A stretch of 8,047 nt of DNA, from NCBI GenBank assembly GCA_900556285.1, contig USOF01000042.1, forward strand, positions 1 through 8,047, in the 5' to 3' direction. The DNA comes from an uncultured Collinsella sp. Lineage in GTDB: Bacteria > Actinomycetota > Coriobacteriia > Coriobacteriales > Coriobacteriaceae. Positions 5,499-8,047 of this stretch are shown here, piece after piece. The number at the start of each line of letters is the position of its first letter. The stretch's first letter is position 1. The notes under the pieces are model-generated. The model searched no databases. It saw nothing but the letters and a program-made list of their open reading frames with translations, and was not told the DNA's origin. The translations under genes were made by a program, and so were the position numbers.

Positions 5499-6437
5499 TT
5501 ATCCGCGGAGAAATGCATATGCACTGGTTGCCGCTATGGCTCCGTCCGAAACGGCGGTCACAACTTGGCGTAAACGCTTGGAACGGATATCGCCAGCGGC
5601 AAATAAGCCAGGCGTGCGGGTGGCCATGGATTCATCAGTCAGAATGCCGCCATCAGGCGCCAGATCGACTAGATGCTCAACAAGCTCGGTATGGGGTTGC
5701 GTGCCGGTAAAGACAAAAATGCCAAACGAGCCAGGCTCAAATGACTCGGTATGAGTCTCGCCGGATGCATTGTCCTTAAAGGTAATCGTCGTTGGCATGG
5801 CTTCGCCCGATAGCTCCACAATACTAGTTTGGTACCTAACTGTAATATTGTCTTTTGCGAGTACTTTCTGGACAACACCATCAGGCGCACGAAACTGGTC
5901 GCGGCGCAGCACGATGGTCACACTGCTGGCGATTTCTGACAAGAACAGGGCTTCCTCGCAGGCGGCATTGCCGCCACCGATGACAAAGACCTGTTTACCG
6001 CGAAAGAACATGCCATCGCACGTCGCGCAATACGAAACACCGCGACCGCGATACGTATCCTCGCCAACAAAACCAGCAGATCGCGGCGTAGCACCCATGC
6101 AAGCGATAACACTCGAGGCCAGCGTATCGCCCATATCATGATGCACCGTAAACAGCGCTGTATCGGCATCGTAATCGATACCCGTAACCATGCTCCATGT
6201 AACCTGTGCTCCCAGGCCCTCTGCATGCTGCTGAAAACGCTCGCCGAGTTCGGCGCCACTCAAGAGCGGAATACCCGGATAGTTCTCGACCTCATTGGTT
6301 GTGGCAATCTGCCCTCCCGACATGCCCTGCTCAATCACAGTCGTCGTTAGGTTGGCACGCGCAGCGTAAATGGCGGCAGCATAGCCCGCGGGGCCGCCAC
6401 CGATAATCGCAACATCGATCGGCTGATCGGTAGTCAT
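5499..6437 (-). CDS. trxB: Thioredoxin reductase, NADPH-dependent (312 aa)
   Basis: Cytoplasmic FAD enzyme that passes electrons from NADPH to thioredoxin, maintaining reduced protein thiols and ribonucleotide reductase. The FAD-binding motif GGGPAG is at residues 13-18. The redox-active C137-A-T-C140 followed by D141 is at bases 6018-6029. The NADPH-binding motif GGGNAACEEA is at 154-163, with the phosphate-recognising R178-R179-x3-R183. The second FAD motif with AAGDIR is at 280-285, and RQVVTAVSDGA follows. Length is typical of low-molecular-weight TrxB (about 305-320). Although the frame is open to 6512, the start at 6437 is chosen for AGGAGGT 6 bases upstream and because the protein then begins close to the FAD motif. 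No thioredoxin gene adjoins it. It is divergent from the glycosyltransferase gene across a 117-base promoter region. Confidence 0.96.
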   Translation of the reverse strand: MTTDQPIDVAIIGGGPAGYAAAIYAARANLTTTVIEQGMSGGQIATTNEVENYPGIPLLSGAELGERFQQHAEGLGAQVTWSMVTGIDYDADTALFTVHHDMGDTLASSVIACMGATPRSAGFVGEDTYRGRGVSYCATCDGMFFRGKQVFVIGGGNAACEEALFLSEIASSVTIVLRRDQFRAPDGVVQKVLAKDNITVRYQTSIVELSGEAMPTTITFKDNASGETHTESFEPGSFGIFVFTGTQPHTELVEHLVDLAPDGGILTDESMATRTPGLFAAGDIRSKRLRQVVTAVSDGAIAATSAYAFLRG

Positions 6438-6443
6438 GAAGAG

Positions 6444-6450
6444 ACCTCCT
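6444..6450 (-). promoter_or_regulatory. Ribosome binding site that sets the trxB start
   Basis: Minus-strand AGGAGGT, a near-ideal Shine-Dalgarno, ends 6 bases before the ATG at 6437. Confidence 0.85.
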
Positions 6451-6541
6451 GTCGAAAGATTGGCGTTCTTTGCGCTCATACCCAAATTTACGTGAACATG
6501 ACACTCATGCACTACAATGATAAATCGCGTATCAAAGCTGA
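6451..6541. promoter_or_regulatory. Divergent promoter region, trxB and glycosyltransferase
   Basis: Both genes read outward from this AT-richer stretch, so each must have a promoter here. On the plus strand TACAAT at 6513-6518 is a possible -10 box for the glycosyltransferase gene. No well-spaced -35 and no clear pair for trxB could be identified. Confidence 0.4.
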
Positions 6542-6548
6542 AGGGGAG
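6542..6548 (+). promoter_or_regulatory. Ribosome binding site that sets the glycosyltransferase start
   Basis: AGGGGAG lies 6 bases before the ATG at 6555. The in-frame ATG at 6492, 63 bases earlier, lacks such a site and would overlap the promoter region. Confidence 0.7.
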
Positions 6549-6554
6549 TTATCG

Positions 6555-7856
6555 ATGGATCAAACGCAGACGAGCAACGACGCTCCCCTGCCCACGCAAA
6601 GCACTCCCCAACCGGAGCAAATGACCGTTTCACCTGCACAAAAACCCCTAGTAACCATTGTGCACGCATCGGTTGGATCGGGCCACAAAGCCGCCGCCAA
6701 CGCGATTGCACAAGCATTTGATCTTATCCGCGGCACCAAGGGAATCCCTGAGGATGTTGAGATCGAAGTCCTGGATATCCTCGATTTTGGACGCATTAGG
6801 TTCGATGGTAATAAAACAGCAGCTTCGTTTACCGGCGCCACGCGCCCCATATATGACCTAACCTGGCGATATACGTTTACGGGACATCTGCTCTGGGGTG
6901 GCGGCACGGCATGGTCGCGAATTATGTTCCCCGCCTTCAACGATTATGTCCGCACCCGCAGGCCCATGGCCGTGGTTGCAACACACATTACGGCAGCCAA
7001 TGTTGCTGTGGGCGCCCGCGTCATCACGGGTATCGATTACCCGGTCATCTGCGTACCAACAGACTATGAAGTCGAAGGCTTTTGGCCCCACAAGGACACC
7101 GACCTGTTCTGCGTAGCCAACGAATTTATGGCCGAGACACTTCGCCCCCGTAAGGTTCCCGAGACCAAAATCCGCATTACAGGCATCCCCATTCGCGCCG
7201 GGTTTGATACGGACTACAATCGCGAGGAAGAACTCGAGAAGTTCAATCTCCCCGTTGACAAGACCGTTGTGTTGGTGATGGCCGGCGCCAGTTTGCCTCA
7301 ACCGTACGTTCGCTTTCGCGCGGAGATGGACCGCACACTCCCCTTCCTGCGCAGCTTCGAGGACATGCACTTTGTCTTTTTGCCGGGCAAGGATAAGGAA
7401 TACGCCACCCGCCTCAAGACGCTCTTCGACGCCATGAAGCTCGACAACGTCACGGTTCTGGACTACGTGGACGACATGGCGGCCCTCATGCACGGCTGCG
7501 ACCTGGCAATCCTCAAATCGGGCGGACTCACCGTCACTGAGTGCCTGTGCGCGCATCTGCCGATGATTCTGCTGGGCAAATCATACGGTCAGGAAAAGGC
7601 CAACACCACGATGCTCACCGGCATGGGCGCCAGCATGCATGTCACCACCGCACGAGAACTCATCGTGACGTTGCGCCATCTCCACGATCATCCCGAATCA
7701 CTCAAAGCCCTACTCATCAACGGCGAAGTACTACGCCGCCCCCGCGCAGCCGAAGACATAGCCATCGCCACCATGGAGCTCGTAGGCAAACCCCAAAAGC
7801 GCAAACGAGCCTTCTGCCGCTTCTACTGGGGCGGAAAACCCGCGCATATCCGCTAG
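6555..7856 (+). CDS. MGDG-synthase/UgtP-like glycosyltransferase (433 aa)
   Basis: Probable membrane-associated glycosyltransferase of the MGDG synthase/GT28 group, which adds sugar from a UDP-sugar to diacylglycerol to make glycolipids or lipoteichoic acid anchors. After a Pro/Thr/Gln-rich, probably disordered N-terminus (1-30), the acceptor-side domain opens with VTIVHASVGSGHKAAANA (33-50). It contains ATHITAAN (142-149) and CVPTDYEVEGFWPHKDTDLF (166-185), then ITGIPI (208-213). The donor-side domain has VLVMAGAS (239-246) and the nucleotide-sugar signature LKSGGLTVTECLCAHLPMIL (320-339), close to the family's KPGGLTxSEALxxGxP. Length exceeds the usual 370-390, mostly from the N-terminal extension. 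The C-terminus is basic (KPQKRKR, 412-418), which could help contact acidic membrane lipids. Sugar and acceptor are not determinable. A related phospholipid enzyme lies at the window start, but the genes are not co-transcribed. Confidence 0.88.
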   Translation: MDQTQTSNDAPLPTQSTPQPEQMTVSPAQKPLVTIVHASVGSGHKAAANAIAQAFDLIRGTKGIPEDVEIEVLDILDFGRIRFDGNKTAASFTGATRPIYDLTWRYTFTGHLLWGGGTAWSRIMFPAFNDYVRTRRPMAVVATHITAANVAVGARVITGIDYPVICVPTDYEVEGFWPHKDTDLFCVANEFMAETLRPRKVPETKIRITGIPIRAGFDTDYNREEELEKFNLPVDKTVVLVMAGASLPQPYVRFRAEMDRTLPFLRSFEDMHFVFLPGKDKEYATRLKTLFDAMKLDNVTVLDYVDDMAALMHGCDLAILKSGGLTVTECLCAHLPMILLGKSYGQEKANTTMLTGMGASMHVTTARELIVTLRHLHDHPESLKALLINGEVLRRPRAAEDIAIATMELVGKPQKRKRAFCRFYWGGKPAHIR

Positions 7857-7869
7857 CATTGGATTGCCC

Positions 7870-7973
7870 GCTTACCTGCGGGAGGCCCCTATATATCATC
7901 CCATGCTCAAACATTCTCGCTTCGCTGCGAAACTGCGCGTGGGACGATATATAGGGGCCTCCCGCAGGTAAGC
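7870..7973. repeat. Long near-palindrome with 28-base perfect arms
   Basis: Bases 7870-7897 are the exact reverse complement of 7946-7973 (core GGGAGGCCCCTATATAT). Pairing continues inward to about 7909/7934 with two mismatches and one G-T pair. A small TTCGC-T-GCGAA hairpin sits at the centre (7921-7931). It starts 13 bases after the glycosyltransferase stop. There is no T-run on either side, so it is not a classic terminator. It may be a REP/MITE-like intergenic element or a structured 3' end. No flanking target duplication is visible. Confidence 0.75.
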
Positions 7974-8004
7974 TGCGTTTACGTACTAGCAGCTACACTA
8001 GATT

Positions 8005-8047
8005 CTGTCTCTTATACACATCTCCGAGCCCACGAGACTCCTGAGCA
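8005..8047. other. Illumina Nextera adapter and index read-through (not genomic)
   Basis: Bases 8005-8023 are the Tn5 mosaic end CTGTCTCTTATACACATCT. Bases 8024-8038 are CCGAGCCCACGAGAC, the Nextera i7-side adapter. Bases 8039-8046 (TCCTGAGC) equal the Nextera i7 index N704 as I recall it, and the last A is the first base of the P7 segment. True genomic sequence therefore ends at 8004. Confidence 0.98.

Noticed and set aside
5514..5523. 10-base palindrome TGCATATGCA
   Set aside because: It lies inside the trxB coding region and is short enough to occur by chance.
5345..5524. N-terminal extension of the DUF1836 protein to 5524
   Set aside because: It would overlap the trxB 3' end and run through the trxB terminator. 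A strong GGAGGA site marks 5344 as the start.
6438..6512. Longer trxB start at 6512, and the glycosyltransferase start at 6492, which would make the genes overlap
   Set aside because: Both genes have good ribosome binding sites at their inner starts, and the overlap would remove all promoter space.
6858..7556. 232-residue minus-strand open frame inside the glycosyltransferase gene
   Set aside because: It is an antisense shadow of a well-conserved GC-rich gene with no recognisable motif or ribosome binding site. The same applies to the minus-strand frame at 1105-1680.
8005..8023. Tn5/IS50 transposon end
   Set aside because: The 19-base mosaic end is followed directly by Illumina adapter and index sequence, so it comes from library tagmentation, not from the genome.

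Overview
The window looks like chromosomal DNA from an actinobacterium of the class Coriobacteriia, most likely Collinsella or a close relative. The grounds are the moderately high GC content, the actinobacterial gene order CDP-alcohol phosphatidyltransferase - GarA-like FHA protein - FtsR-type MerR regulator, and the mix of DegV, DUF1836 and glycolipid glycosyltransferase genes common in gut anaerobes. The genus is inferred from general resemblance; no search was run. The last 43 bases are not biological: they are an Illumina Nextera adapter followed by a sample index, so this is the untrimmed end of a draft contig.

Layout. (1) 1-3690, plus strand, a tightly packed run: the 3' part of a CDP-alcohol phosphatidyltransferase gene, an FHA protein, an FtsR-type MerR regulator starting 3 bases after the FHA stop, adenine phosphoribosyltransferase (apt), and a secreted coiled-coil NlpC/P60 peptidoglycan hydrolase, closed by an intrinsic terminator. 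(2) 3691-4723: a monocistronic DegV-family gene with two inverted repeats in its promoter region and a strong terminator shared with the convergent gene after it. (3) 4733-6437, minus strand: a DUF1836 MerR-like regulator and, upstream of it with its own terminator, thioredoxin reductase (trxB). (4) 6555-7856, plus strand, divergent from trxB: an MGDG-synthase/UgtP-like glycosyltransferase. (5) 7857-8004: non-coding DNA dominated by a 104-base near-palindrome with 28-base perfect arms. (6) 8005-8047: adapter.

How the genes fit together. Most of the window concerns the cell envelope and its control: phospholipid head-group chemistry, a hydrolase of the FtsEX-partner (PcsB/CwlO) type, a division-associated regulator, a fatty-acid-binding DegV protein and a glycolipid synthase. 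The FHA protein keeps a GarA/OdhI-like N-terminal TxVFR phosphorylation motif. It therefore probably reads or receives Ser/Thr-kinase signals, but its target in this lineage is unknown. That FHA-FtsR pair is the most biologically interesting part. There is no CRISPR array, prophage, defence island, insertion sequence, tRNA or rRNA.
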